A stretch of DNA of 64,000 bases from Kondoa malvinella (Eukaryota > Basidiomycota > Agaricostilbomycetes > Agaricostilbales > Kondoaceae): positions 186,001 to 250,000 of the forward strand of contig BCIM01000016.1 of assembly GCA_039545315.1 (NCBI GenBank), in the 5' to 3' direction. The translations under genes and the position numbers were made by a program. The notes beneath the pieces were generated by a model. That model searched no databases. It saw only the letters and a list, made by a program, of their open reading frames with translations, and was not told the DNA's origin. This document shows positions 44,507-54,072 of this stretch, piece by piece. Each line of letters begins with the position of its first letter. Position 1 is the stretch's first letter.

Positions 44507-46113
44507 CTATAGAGACCATGTCATGTCAAAATTGCATTGATAGCTAGATGATGTGCACTTGCAATCAAACAACTTGTTGAAGCAGGAGCCTGATGTCGAG
44601 AAATGCCGATAAGGATCTGTAGATGGCAGCTTCTCGCCGCAACGATAGCAAAAGTGCTGATCAACATACGTTAGCTTTGATCATATCCAGAAGCTTTCAC
44701 TTACAACACCGCATTTTTGACATGTCATGTGCGAGCAGCCATGCGACTTTTCCACCGATATACTGCAGCCAGGACAAGGCATCTAAATGATCTGTCAGTA
44801 TAAGCTGCCTTGGAAACGCGATCTGAAACATACTGTATGATCATTCTTCCACGAATCGTTCGCCTTGTCCTCTTCATACTGCTCCATCAGCCGCTGAACG
44901 GTCTTTGCGCCGTACTGCTGCTCTATCAACGAGCGCTCTTGGCCATCTGCCTGAAGATATCGCTCGACAATTTTGTCTGAATTCTTCATCGCGCAAGGCG
45001 TTACGCCATGCCCTGCAAAAGATTAGTCCTGTCACGTCAGTGTCGAAAGGACTTACAAGTCCTGCGGCAAAAGACACAAAAGCTCAAGGAGCACTTTGTA
45101 CACGTCCGCAATTTCGCATACGCCTCTTCTTGGTCCTTTTCGACAGCAGCCTGACAAGTCGCTCTCGGACAGAAACAAATGCTCGGATCGCTCTCGACCC
45201 TCTGCTTCTCCTTCAACCGCCTATACCGAGCCAACATCTCTTGCCCTACAATCGGCACAATTTCCTGCTCTGAAACATTTCCTGGCAGTCGACATGCTTC
45301 GACGCCTTCTTTTAATGCTTTCCCTCGAGCTTCCACGCATTCTGGATCTGGACAGTGAACGTTCTTCACCATGCCTTCATGGATGGAAAGGGAGAAATAT
45401 CCTTGCAGACATCCGACGCAAAAGACATGACCGCATGACTGGGACGCATAAGCGGAGTGTTCTGAATCAATGAAGGAGGCCTACCTGCAGCTGAACACAA
45501 GCAATACCTTTGCGGGTATCGAGGCATATCGAGCAGTCGAAAGAGTTGGAGGCGAATTGAGCAGCATTTTTAGATTGGTCGTACGCAGCTATCTGGTTTG
45601 CAAGAGTTGTTTTCAGGTTGCGCTGCTTCTTGCAAGGATGCAGGAATAGATTTGAAGGTGGAAGGCATTGCTGCAAGGTATCTATCATTGCGTAAATTGC
45701 ACAGTCGTTCACCCAGACTAGACAGATGTCAGCTTAAGTGGCAAGCTCCCTTATCGTCCAGACGTACGAGACAGCAGCTCATCACGGATGTCGTCGAGCC
45801 AATGGTCTGTTTTGAGCACCCAGGCAGACTTGAGCTTGACCAGAGGAGCAGCGTCATATGGATAATTGGCAGGCAGAACAACTTCCAGGCTGATCGGAGG
45901 CAAATGATTGATGGTCAGGATGGAAGTGGCATCGGAGATAGTGTTGTCTTGAGTTGCTTCAACTACATGCGCCTGACGGGTCTCGTGCAAGTCCAATTCC
46001 ACGGCCAAACTCAGGCGAGTGCCAGTCTTGTGCGGAGCGACGAGAATCTCTGGCCAAATAGCTCTCAAGGTGTCTATTTCATCTTCCTGTGCTTGCTTGT
46101 TTTCATCTGTCAT
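44507..46113 (-). CDS. RWD-RBR E3 ubiquitin ligase, RNF14/Itt1-like
   Basis: Seen: from MTDENKQAQEDEIDTLRAIW an RWD domain (HLPPISLEVVLPANYPYDAA, then the VKLKSAWVLKTDHW region). Next RING1 begins FDCSICLDTRKGIACVQL; then IBR-type cysteines (DPSICFCPRATCQAAVEKDQ, CTKCSLSFCVFCRRTC), and a RING2-like part with CPGC, GCSHMTC and FCYRCGEKL. Known: RBR ligases pass ubiquitin through a RING2 cysteine; RNF14-type members carry an N-terminal RWD and act on stalled translation factors. The last exon stop at 44507 follows CTSSSYQCNFDMTW. An alternative acidic end (VSIDEPEAPADENLLW) to ~44437 is possible, but I found no clean splice. Confidence 0.82.
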
Positions 46114-47142
46114 CTGGGTGGCCGTTGCAAGGCTGTTCAACTTGCACAAAATCATGCAGGTTGGAGACGAAGCGGCATGTCTATCGCTCCGCCAGATGCC
46201 CCGTATGCGTATGAAACAGCTACGAGACGCTCGTGAAGGATCATGGCAGCGTCTGCGCATCATTGATCAGCCTATCTGGAGCAAATCAGATCTTTTCAGA
46301 TTGTCGTAAAATGTTATAGCCGCCTAAGGCCCCTCCAGGTCTCGTCTGGGCACGGTCGTCTCGCTGTCCGCATTGTCCATTGAGAATCTGCAACGCGCTT
46401 TCCCTTGGACTGTTGACGTTGTCATTCCGCTCTGGAGCTCTACTAGCTGTCTTCTTGCCTGACCACTTCCGCTTGAAGCTCTTGAACCCGCTTTGGGGCT
46501 TTGTCTTATCATGGGATCCTGTGATCGAATCGCTACTCTAGCCTTGCTGTTCAGCACATTCTCTGACAGCTACCCTTCGCGAGCACGGTGTAAACATTTG
46601 TCGAGTCCAAATCGGAAGTCTTCACCTATGCTACACGCTGCTCTATGGCGCCGTTCTATTGTTCGACGGCCTACCTATCCCGAGGGACTTTTGCCGATTC
46701 ATCAATCGAGTGCATTGGATGTGCCTCGCTATCAACCTTCGTGCCGCGTTTGAGATCTTCGTGCCTTGCTTGAACTTTTGTACCTCGCCTCGCCTTACTT
46801 TCGGCGTACAAGTCATGGACGACAGCACATGGCAGTCAGTCTGCCTGGACACTGTACTGACATTGTGCGAATGAGCAAGCGCATGTAAAACGGGGTGCTT
46901 GAGCATCACGAGCGTAGTGAACTCAGGTGACGGCAAATAGCGTCTTGAACATCATCGCAATGTAATAGAGCTGCTGTGCTGTTGCTTTTTCCTTTGAGAG
47001 CTTATCAACCCCGCGTCTGAGAATGCCAAGCACCGCCTTGACAATTTGCCACATTCCTGGCGAGTGACCCTCGAGTACCCTTTGCTTCCAACCACAAACA
47101 CCCGCACTAGTTGCGACCAGTACTACAGCCTTTAGCCAACGA
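46114..47142. other. Large divergent intergenic region, nothing recognised
   Basis: About 1 kb between the RBR ligase and the Ca2+/H+ exchanger, expected to hold both promoters. Several frames of 70-97 codons exist on both strands (46324-46936) without motifs. A non-coding RNA or regulatory block cannot be excluded. Confidence 0.4.
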
Positions 47143-49342
47143 ATGAGCAAGACTCTTTCCAACAATGCTGCCATCCTAACATCAGAGGGTGGAAGCTGTC
47201 CAAGCGCAACTTCCACTCGCTTCAACGAGAAAGAACCTACTACAACTGCTACTACTACAACACAATTCCCTGTCTTGGAAAAGCGCATCAGCCATTCGAG
47301 CGACGCCATCAATGTTAACGTCCGCGACTTTGCCGAGTCTGACGATGGCCATCCTGGATTACACCGGTCTAATTCTGAACCTTTACCTGGCCGCCCTGGT
47401 CTGCATCCACGCAACAGCACCGTTGCTGCAAAGCCTCCACTCTTTGAGAAGCCAATCTTTGCTCCTACCAAGACTTTGAAGCCTCCTCCATGTAGGTTCA
47501 TTAGCATGTGTCTCGCGGATCGCACTGACGTGTCGCGATTATAGCTTGGCGTCAATGTGCCCTCAACGCCGTCAAGTACTCATGGCTGAACGTCCTGCTC
47601 GTGTTGTATGTCCTCTCCCGCCTCTAGCGAGGCCCAAGTTGATATGCTTGGCATTTCAGCATTCCCATCTCATGGGCACTTGAGTTTGCCAAAGTCGGCG
47701 ACACTGCAGTCTTTGTCACTTCGGCTTTGGCCATCATTCCCTGCGCTGCCCTTCTGTCGTATGTCTCATCTTTGTGTGATTTTCTGCCCAAGCTGATACC
47801 TTTTACCAGCTTTGGCACAGAAGAGCTTGCCGCAAGGATCGGTGATGCTGCAGGAGGACTCTTAAATGCTAGCTTTGGGTAAATCCTTCCCTACTCGTTC
47901 TTTGTGTTGACACTGACCTGTTCAAATAGTAACGCCATCGAGTTGATTGTCGCAATTTTGGCATTGGTCAAGGGCGAGATACGCGTCGTGCAAGCCGCCA
48001 TCATTGGCAGTATCCTATCCAACGCACTACTCGTCCTTGGATGCTGTTTCTTCGCAGGCGGACTTCGTTATTACGATCAACCGTACAATGTTCGCCATGC
48101 CCAGACCAACATTTCAATGCTTGGTCTCTCTGTACACGCGATTGTCATCCCTGCCGCTTTCCGTACGTCTCAAACCGAGCGTTATAATGCCACTACTGAC
48201 TTCTCTCTAGACACTGCTATCGGCTTTTACCAAGATCAGGCTGGTGGTACCGCCGAAGAGAATGCTATCGAGAACGCCGAGACCCAGCGCAACATATTGA
48301 GTCTGTCGCGCGGTGTCGCCTTCATCCTACTGTTCCTTTACGCGGCGTATGTTCATCTTTACCTCGTTGTCCCGAGTTATTGACATGTTGGTTTGACAGC
48401 TACCTCATCTTCCAGCTCTTCACTCACAGCTTCTACTACAAGCCTCAGGAGAATGCTGAAGGTGGCATCATCATTCATCGACCACAAAAGGAGAATGTTT
48501 TCCGCGTACCAACTTTTCTCTCCACTTCGTCGCGCGCTTCCGATGATGGCGAGACTGCCTCTACTGCCTCTATCGACAGCGACGATGATGATGTGCATCA
48601 GCCCAAACTTAAGGTCAAGGCTGCCCTTATTTTGCTGGTGGTTAGCAGTACGTATCTTCTGACACTTCAGGATGTTCGCTAACGGATTTTTCAAGCTGCT
48701 TTGGCGGGCGTGACGTCAGAATTTTTAGTCAGTTCAATCAACGGCATGACCGAGGTCAACGGAATTGTAAGTATTGCTGCTTTGAACATGCCATCGTGAA
48801 GAGCTGACGTTTTGCATCAGTCCAAGGAATGGGTTGCCTTGATCCTGCTCCCTCTAATTGGTAACGCTGCAGAGCACGTTGCGGCTGTGACCGTGGCCGT
48901 CAAAGGTCGCCTTGATTTGAGTATTGCTATCGCAGTGAGTCAATCTTTGCTATGTCTTACCTTTCTGTTCTAATTCATGTTGGCCTTGCAGATCGGCTCC
49001 TCTATCCAAATTAGTCTCTTCGTCCTGCCTATCATGATCCTCCTCGGTTGGGCGATCGGCCAACCTTTGTCTATGTTTTTCGACATTTTTGAAACTATTA
49101 CTGTGAGCATTCAGTCCCGCCTGTCTACATCGGGACTGACGTATGCCTTAGCTCTTCATCTCTGTCATCATCGTCAACTGGGCTATTCAAGACGACAGAA
49201 CAAACTGGTTGGAAGGGTTAACTTTGATCTTGACCTACTTGATCATTGCCTTGTCCTTCTGGTGAGTCCATTCTCTATACTCAGCTAGTGCTGGCTAACA
49301 TTCTTTCTCAGGTGGTACGACGGATCAAGCGTCGGCTTGTAA
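47143..49342 (+). CDS. VCX1: Vacuolar Ca2+/H+ exchanger (CAX/Vcx1 family)
   Basis: Seen: first exons 47143-47491, 47545-47605, 47660-47758 and 47810-47878 join exactly; further exons run to the stop at 49342. A ~115-residue disordered N-terminus is followed by the CAX core. The first alpha-repeat has FGNAIELIVAILALVKGEIR with QAAIIGSILSNALLVLG. An acidic loop follows (SDDGETASTASIDSDDDDVH). The second alpha-repeat has LIGNAAEHVAAVTVAVKGRL with IGSSIQISLFVLPIMILLGW. Known: the GNxxE and GNAAEH helices form the ion site; these proteins load Ca2+ into the vacuole using the proton gradient. It ends WWYDGSSVGL. Confidence 0.94.
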
Positions 49343-49931
49343 TCTCGCATCGATCATTCATCGACAATTTGTCTTTTGTACCGTCTCTGCTTTCGCTTTG
49401 GTATCAGTATAGCCAACGGACTCCCAACACACGAGCTTGTAAATAGTTAGTCACGTCTGGATAAACGCAGCACTATGTTTTTGCACCTCTCGCCCACAAG
49501 CGCATATTTACCTTCCCGATGTCTCTCCCCTGTTCTCCGTCTGTCCCCTCTTCCCTCTCCTGCTACCCACACCAACCTCTTACACCAATACAACACACAA
49601 GCGTATTCAAGATGTTCTCCGCCTAACCGTTTCGTCAAGACACCTTTCGTCTCTCTTCTAGAGAACCCTTTTACAACTTTCAACAATGTCGCCCAACATG
49701 CTTTCCGCTACTCGCTTTGCCCCGTTCACGTCTGATCGAACTGCGCAAGACCAACAAACTCAAAACACCAGCTGTTGCAGGACTTTACTTCAAAAGCCTG
49801 CCAGCACCGCATTCTGCCCTTAGAGGTCTTTCCGATTACACAGCAAGTCAATCTCACTCTGCTCTATACGTCCTTCACAAGGCCTTCACCATCCCTCTCA
49901 GCGTATCACCACTTCGATCCGTTGAAATAAA
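49343..49931 (+). promoter_or_regulatory. Leader of the Gcn4-like gene with three upstream ORFs
   Basis: Seen upstream of the main ATG at 49932: frames 49475-49735 (86 codons), 49519-49626 (35 codons, which also contains an internal ATG at 49612 giving a 4-codon frame) and 49686-49823 (45 codons). All stop before the main start. The region is very pyrimidine-rich. Known: GCN4/cpc-1 mRNAs are controlled through uORFs. Transcription start unknown, so which uORFs lie in the mRNA is inference. Confidence 0.5.
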
Positions 49932-51061
49932 ATGGCTATGTCTCAGAAGACCGGTACGTATCCGTTATTTACGTTGAAGAGAAAACGTGGGCTGACTCTC
50001 GTACAACAGAACCCTTCTCGCCAGCTCTTGCGGCTGAGGAATTCGACGCCGACCTCTTTGGTCAATTGATCAAGGACGCGACTGCCGTTCCAGCTTGGGA
50101 AGTTCAACCCGCGTTCGACATTTCCCAATTCGTCAACGATGACACGCAATGTCTGGCTACACCCAGTCTCATCGGTGATGATCTGCCTACCGTCTCCTCA
50201 CCTTACGAGACTTCTCCCGCCTCGGGGCATCTCGGCATGGATTTCATGCTCGCGATGGGCGACTACAGCTCTCTCTTCTCCTCGAGCGCCCTCGACCCAG
50301 CTCTGAGCTACTCGACTGCTTTCTCTCCGCCTTTCGCTGCCCCTCTCGACATGCCTTCAGCCTTCGTCCCTGCTTCGACCCAAACTTGCAGCCCTCTCGA
50401 GCTTGGTTTGTCTCTCCCGCCTACCGACAGCCCTCCTTTCGGCTTGCTTTCTTCTCCTACTGATCTAGTGTCGGACATATCCAACTTCTTCCCATCGCAA
50501 GACGCAGAATTGGAGGTGAAAGCCGAGGATGCATCTGTTGAGGCCGGAGACGCGGTGGAGACTCGAGGCAAACGCAAGAGGAAGGAAGGCAAATACACTG
50601 GTTTCCGCAACTCGTCTGTTGCGCCTGTGTCGATGGACGCTCCTATTGCATCTAGGTTGGTCTGACATCACTCGAGCCATCTGAGTAGTTGCTGATGGTT
50701 TCTTTAACAGAAACTATGTCATGCCATCTGCTACTAGTCGCAAAGAAGTTCCGGTCTTGATGCAAAGGCAGATCAAGAAGCGCAAGACTGGCAAAGCCGC
50801 TTCCGCTGAAGCAGAGCCTACGTCTGCTGGTGATCTAGACAAGGAGACTGTTGATGCTATTACGCAGAAACGATGTATGTTTCCGCTGTCTATTTCCACC
50901 TTTCTAGACGCTGATCTTGGTCTATAGTACAAAACACTGTCGCTGCTCGTCGATCTCGACAGCGCAAGCAAGAGGAGCTTCAAAGGCTCAAGGATGAGCT
51001 CCAAGAATGGCAGAACAGGGCTATAGCTGCGGAGGCTCGGCTTGTTGCCGCTGGGTTATGA
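49932..51061 (+). CDS. bZIP transcription factor, Gcn4/Cpc1-like
   Basis: Seen: exons 49932-49953, 50010-50655, 50711-50874 and 50928-51061 give 321 residues. The body is acidic and Ser/Pro-rich (EEFDADLFGQLIKD, DISNFFPSQDAELEVKAED), as in activation domains. Near the end are a basic region LQNTVAARRSRQRKQEELQR and a leucine-zipper-like helix LKDELQEWQNRAIAAEARLV. Known: NTxAARRSRxRK is the DNA-contact signature of Gcn4/Cpc1, which activates amino-acid biosynthesis genes during starvation. The start at MAMSQKT is chosen because upstream ATGs open frames that stop early; a longer N-terminus through an extra exon cannot be excluded. Confidence 0.85.
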
Positions 51062-51447
51062 GAGGAGCGGGAGAATATTGTACAGGACCCGAGGGCAAAA
51101 GTTTCCATGCGTTGTATTTTCTTTTCTGTCTATGCAATCCACATCTATGTATAGTCTTTCACATCTTTGCTTTGATTGTTTCTTGGCTGTTTGAGTCTTG
51201 TTTCCTTCCAAGGCCTGCCGTCATGGCCAAATTCACGTTCACCGCTCTTGGTGGGTCAGTCTTCTCGAACGACCCTTACTCGAAGCTTACCATGCTGTGC
51301 TCTTATCTCTCATAGCAACTGTTCCAACACTGCCAAAGCTACGCTTTCCAGCCCCAAAGAACAGACGAGCTGTGCTTTTTCCCTTGTTCAATTACCGACA
51401 GCGGCTATTTACTTCCCACTGAACATCCTGCTCTTCCCTGATTGGCC
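51062..51447. other. Intergenic, nothing recognised
   Basis: 3' side of the bZIP gene and 5' side of the next forward gene. Short overlapping frames only. Confidence 0.4.
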
Positions 51448-52193
51448 ATGTCTGTACCAAATCTCCCGCCTGGCTCTCCCTTGAGCCATCGCCTGTCCTT
51501 TCACGGCGACGGAGAAGATTACCTCGCAGGTCATCAAGACTATACCGACATGAAACGGGTCTATGCTTTCTCAAGGGAAGGAGCGGATGAGGTCTATCAG
51601 CCTTTATGGATGCCTGTGAATGAAGTCGCGTGAGTCTCTAACTTTTGCGTGATGAAATACACTATCTGAATACACGCCTTGTATTGGCTTTTAGCGTCCC
51701 GCCTGAACCAACTGAACTCCCTTCCTCCAGCCCTCCGATGCAACACGATAGACCCAGCTCGCCAATACAGCGCCAAACTTCCTTTTCCGAACAATCACCC
51801 GAACTGATCCCCTCGACACATTACCCGCTCAGCAATTCGTCCAATGACCTAGACGAACTGGACGAAATAGAAGACAACTACCACGAACAACTCTCTTACA
51901 GCTTGACATCTGCTTCAAGTGGTGATTTCCCAGCTGGCGAAGCGATTGACGAAGTAGCGATTGAGGACGCGCTATCCCCAAGCGATGCTAGTCCTAGCCC
52001 TAGTTTGGGTAGAGCGTTGATGGGAGAAGATTATTTCGCTAGTAGGAGGTTAAAGCAAAAGAAGAAGGCTGCTATGGGTTTTGCGGAATTGCGGGATGCG
52101 ATTGAGAATATGCATGAGGCGGCTGATAAGGAGAACGAGGACGAGATGGAACGGTTTGAGCTGGAGACGGACATGATGTGCGGTCCTTCCTGA
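51448..52193 (+). CDS. Acidic protein of unknown function
   Basis: Seen: exons 51448-51629 and 51695-52193 join to 226 residues starting MSVPNLPPGSPLSHRLSF. It is Ser/Pro-rich with an acidic block (DLDELDEIEDNYHEQL) and a charged, helical C-terminus (RRLKQKKKAAMGFAELRDAI, then ENMHEAADKENEDEMERFEL). No signal peptide or membrane segment. The family is not recognised; the basic KQKKK stretch could be a nuclear localisation signal (inference). The 65-nt intron has a consensus donor and phase-matched acceptor. Confidence 0.6.
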
Positions 52194-52906
52194 TTCATAC
52201 ATACCGACGCTGACGGTTCTGTGGTAGGACGAGATTACATGATGCCAGCTGGTGAATTTGTCGACTCTGTGTGTTCTTTGGTGAGAGCGAGCTATCATGC
52301 ATTGTATGGTTGGGATCTGCACTTGTTCGTCTTGTACTACTATTACATTTGCTGCATTATCATAGACTTGTTTAGTTTTAGCTGGACCGGGAAGAGACAG
52401 CGTAGGCAGAGATGTCCCCTTCTGACAGACGATGAGCTCGTAAGTAGAATAAGTGCCACTGCAACGACTTCAGAAAAACGAGGCATCAGGCATGAAGCTG
52501 TTTCCTTGCGAGGCTTGTAGAGCGAGTAACGCTGAGCTTACTGAGCCGGCAAAGCATCTGACAACACGTGAGACAAGCAGAACACACGACTGAGCGCAGT
52601 AGGGCAATAGGTCGCGACACAAAGGAGGAAAGGAAGAGAGGAGTACAGATCAGCGGGCTGAGCCAGCAAGGTCCGGAGAATGACAGCAGTAAGAGAGTGC
52701 GACGGGATCAGGTTGATATGTCGATCCACAAAACAGTGCGTGCTTTCACCCATCATATACAGTTTCGACCTCATCTATCGCTTGATGATTTGATATTTCT
52801 GGAGACACACTTCAGATGCGGAAAGACAGCAACACGGCTAGACGCTTACCATGCTGTGGTATCTCCTGTGCATCCTGCATGTCCCTATTCCTTTACTTCG
52901 AACACA
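52194..52906. other. Convergent intergenic region
   Basis: About 700 bp between the acidic-protein gene and the 3' end of mitochondrial bL36. Several frames up to 118 codons overlap on both strands without motifs. No RNA gene identified. Confidence 0.4.
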
Positions 52907-53196
52907 TCAACCTTGTCGCTATAGGATCCGACTTTAGCATCATTCCAACATAGCAGAGAGGGGTCAGCGCTGACCTGCTTGTGTTTCGCATCTTTACTGC
53001 AATATACGTATACTCTGCCCTTCCTCCGTGTGATTTTACAGCCGCTGCATAATACTTTGACTGATGCTCGCACTTTCATTGTTCGTAGCTGATGCGTGAC
53101 GGATAGCAATAGACTGGGCCGCTGTTGTAGTGGTGTCGCTGCTGCTGTTGGCCGCTGTTGCAGCAATATCCTCTGCAGTGGCCTGAGACTGAGCAT
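52907..53196 (-). CDS. RTC6: Mitochondrial large-subunit ribosomal protein bL36m
   Basis: Seen: exons 52975-53196 and 52907-52918 give 77 residues. [20 protein letters not shown] begins a ~40-residue presequence with a repeated LQQRP. The mature protein is [20 protein letters not shown], then [15 protein letters not shown], and, after a 56-nt intron, the last exon of 12 nt adds RQG and the stop. Known: bL36 ends KHKQRQG in bacteria and organelles and binds zinc through Cys-X2-Cys and Cys/His residues. Without the tiny exon the tail is wrong. The start lies 43 bp from the divergent SDHAF4 gene. Confidence 0.96.
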
Positions 53197-53239
53197 CTTT
53201 GACTGCTTTGGAACAAGAGTCGCTTGTCTCAACACCGTC
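53197..53239. promoter_or_regulatory. 43-bp divergent spacer between bL36m and SDHAF4
   Basis: Only 43 bp separate the two start codons, so promoters or leaders of both genes must overlap the neighbour's coding region or be extremely compact. Both proteins act in mitochondria. Confidence 0.75.
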
Positions 53240-53641
53240 ATGTTGTCAAAACTCACCCGATCACTTCCATGTCGAACAATAGCGCTGCCACTATCAAGGC
53301 ATGCTTCAGGATCTTCACGCCCTCCTTTAATGGAAAGGCCAGGTCCGCCACCCTTACCCAAAGATCAGCAAAAGGAATTTGAAGAGCTGCTCAAAAAAGT
53401 CAATACGCCTTTAGCTGCCTCTTCGAGCAAAGTGGATGGCCAACAGGAATACCATCCAGATATTCGAAGAGGACCGAAACCTGATTTCGAAGGCGATCGG
53501 AACCCAAAGACGGGCGAAACGGGAGGACCAAAGACGGAGCCTGTGAAATGGAACGATTGGTCTTTTGGTATGTCATGGATTTGTGGATTAGAGCGAATGA
53601 ATTAACGTGGGCCGATAGGTGGTCGAGCTACGGATTTCTGA
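53240..53641 (+). CDS. SDH8: Succinate dehydrogenase assembly factor 4 (Sdh8/SDHAF4)
   Basis: Seen: exons 53240-53567 and 53619-53641 give 116 residues. The presequence is [20 protein letters not shown]. The family core is [20 protein letters not shown], then [20 protein letters not shown], and the end RATDF, with GRATDF coded mostly by the last 23-nt exon. Known: SDHAF4 binds flavinylated Sdh1 and passes it to Sdh2, protecting against reactive oxygen; nearly all of its conservation is in this C-terminal block. It is divergent from bL36m. Confidence 0.95.
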
Positions 53642-54072
53642 TCAAAGGATTGGCACGTGAGTGGGAAGAAGAGTCTCGTGAGCGCACAGGCTATCCGAGG
53701 CGATTCAATCTTACAGGTTCTGTCTGTCGCCAGCTTGGTTCAAATATACTGGTATTGTCGCCATAATGCGATCCTATCACTCGTTCATGTAAAGTCTCTT
53801 TCCTAGTCTATTGTCATCAGGCTAATGCTCAGATGATGTAGGCCTGCTTCAAGCGTCATTGCATATCTGTACTTTGGGAGCTAAAAGCGGTGAACATCGA
53901 CTCTTTTCCTTGTAATCAGCCTTCCGACGGTCTGCAGACGTTCATTTGTATTCAGTGATGTACAATAATTGCATAGCATTACACTCCTTTGCCTACTGTA
54001 AATCTAGACTCGCGCCTTCATTCCTCGCATGACCTTTTCACGTTCGACCATCACCTCGTTCTCTTGACCAGC
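53642..54072. other. Intergenic, nothing recognised
   Basis: 3' side of SDHAF4 and promoter of the SR140 homologue, both forward strand. No supported feature. Confidence 0.4.

Noticed and set aside
46324..46936. Possible genes in the 1-kb gap before the Ca2+/H+ exchanger
   Set aside because: Frames on both strands are short and motif-free, and no splice series could be built.
49475..49735. 86-codon frame upstream of the bZIP gene as a separate gene
   Set aside because: It is Pro/Ser-biased from a pyrimidine-rich leader and has no motif; better treated as a uORF.
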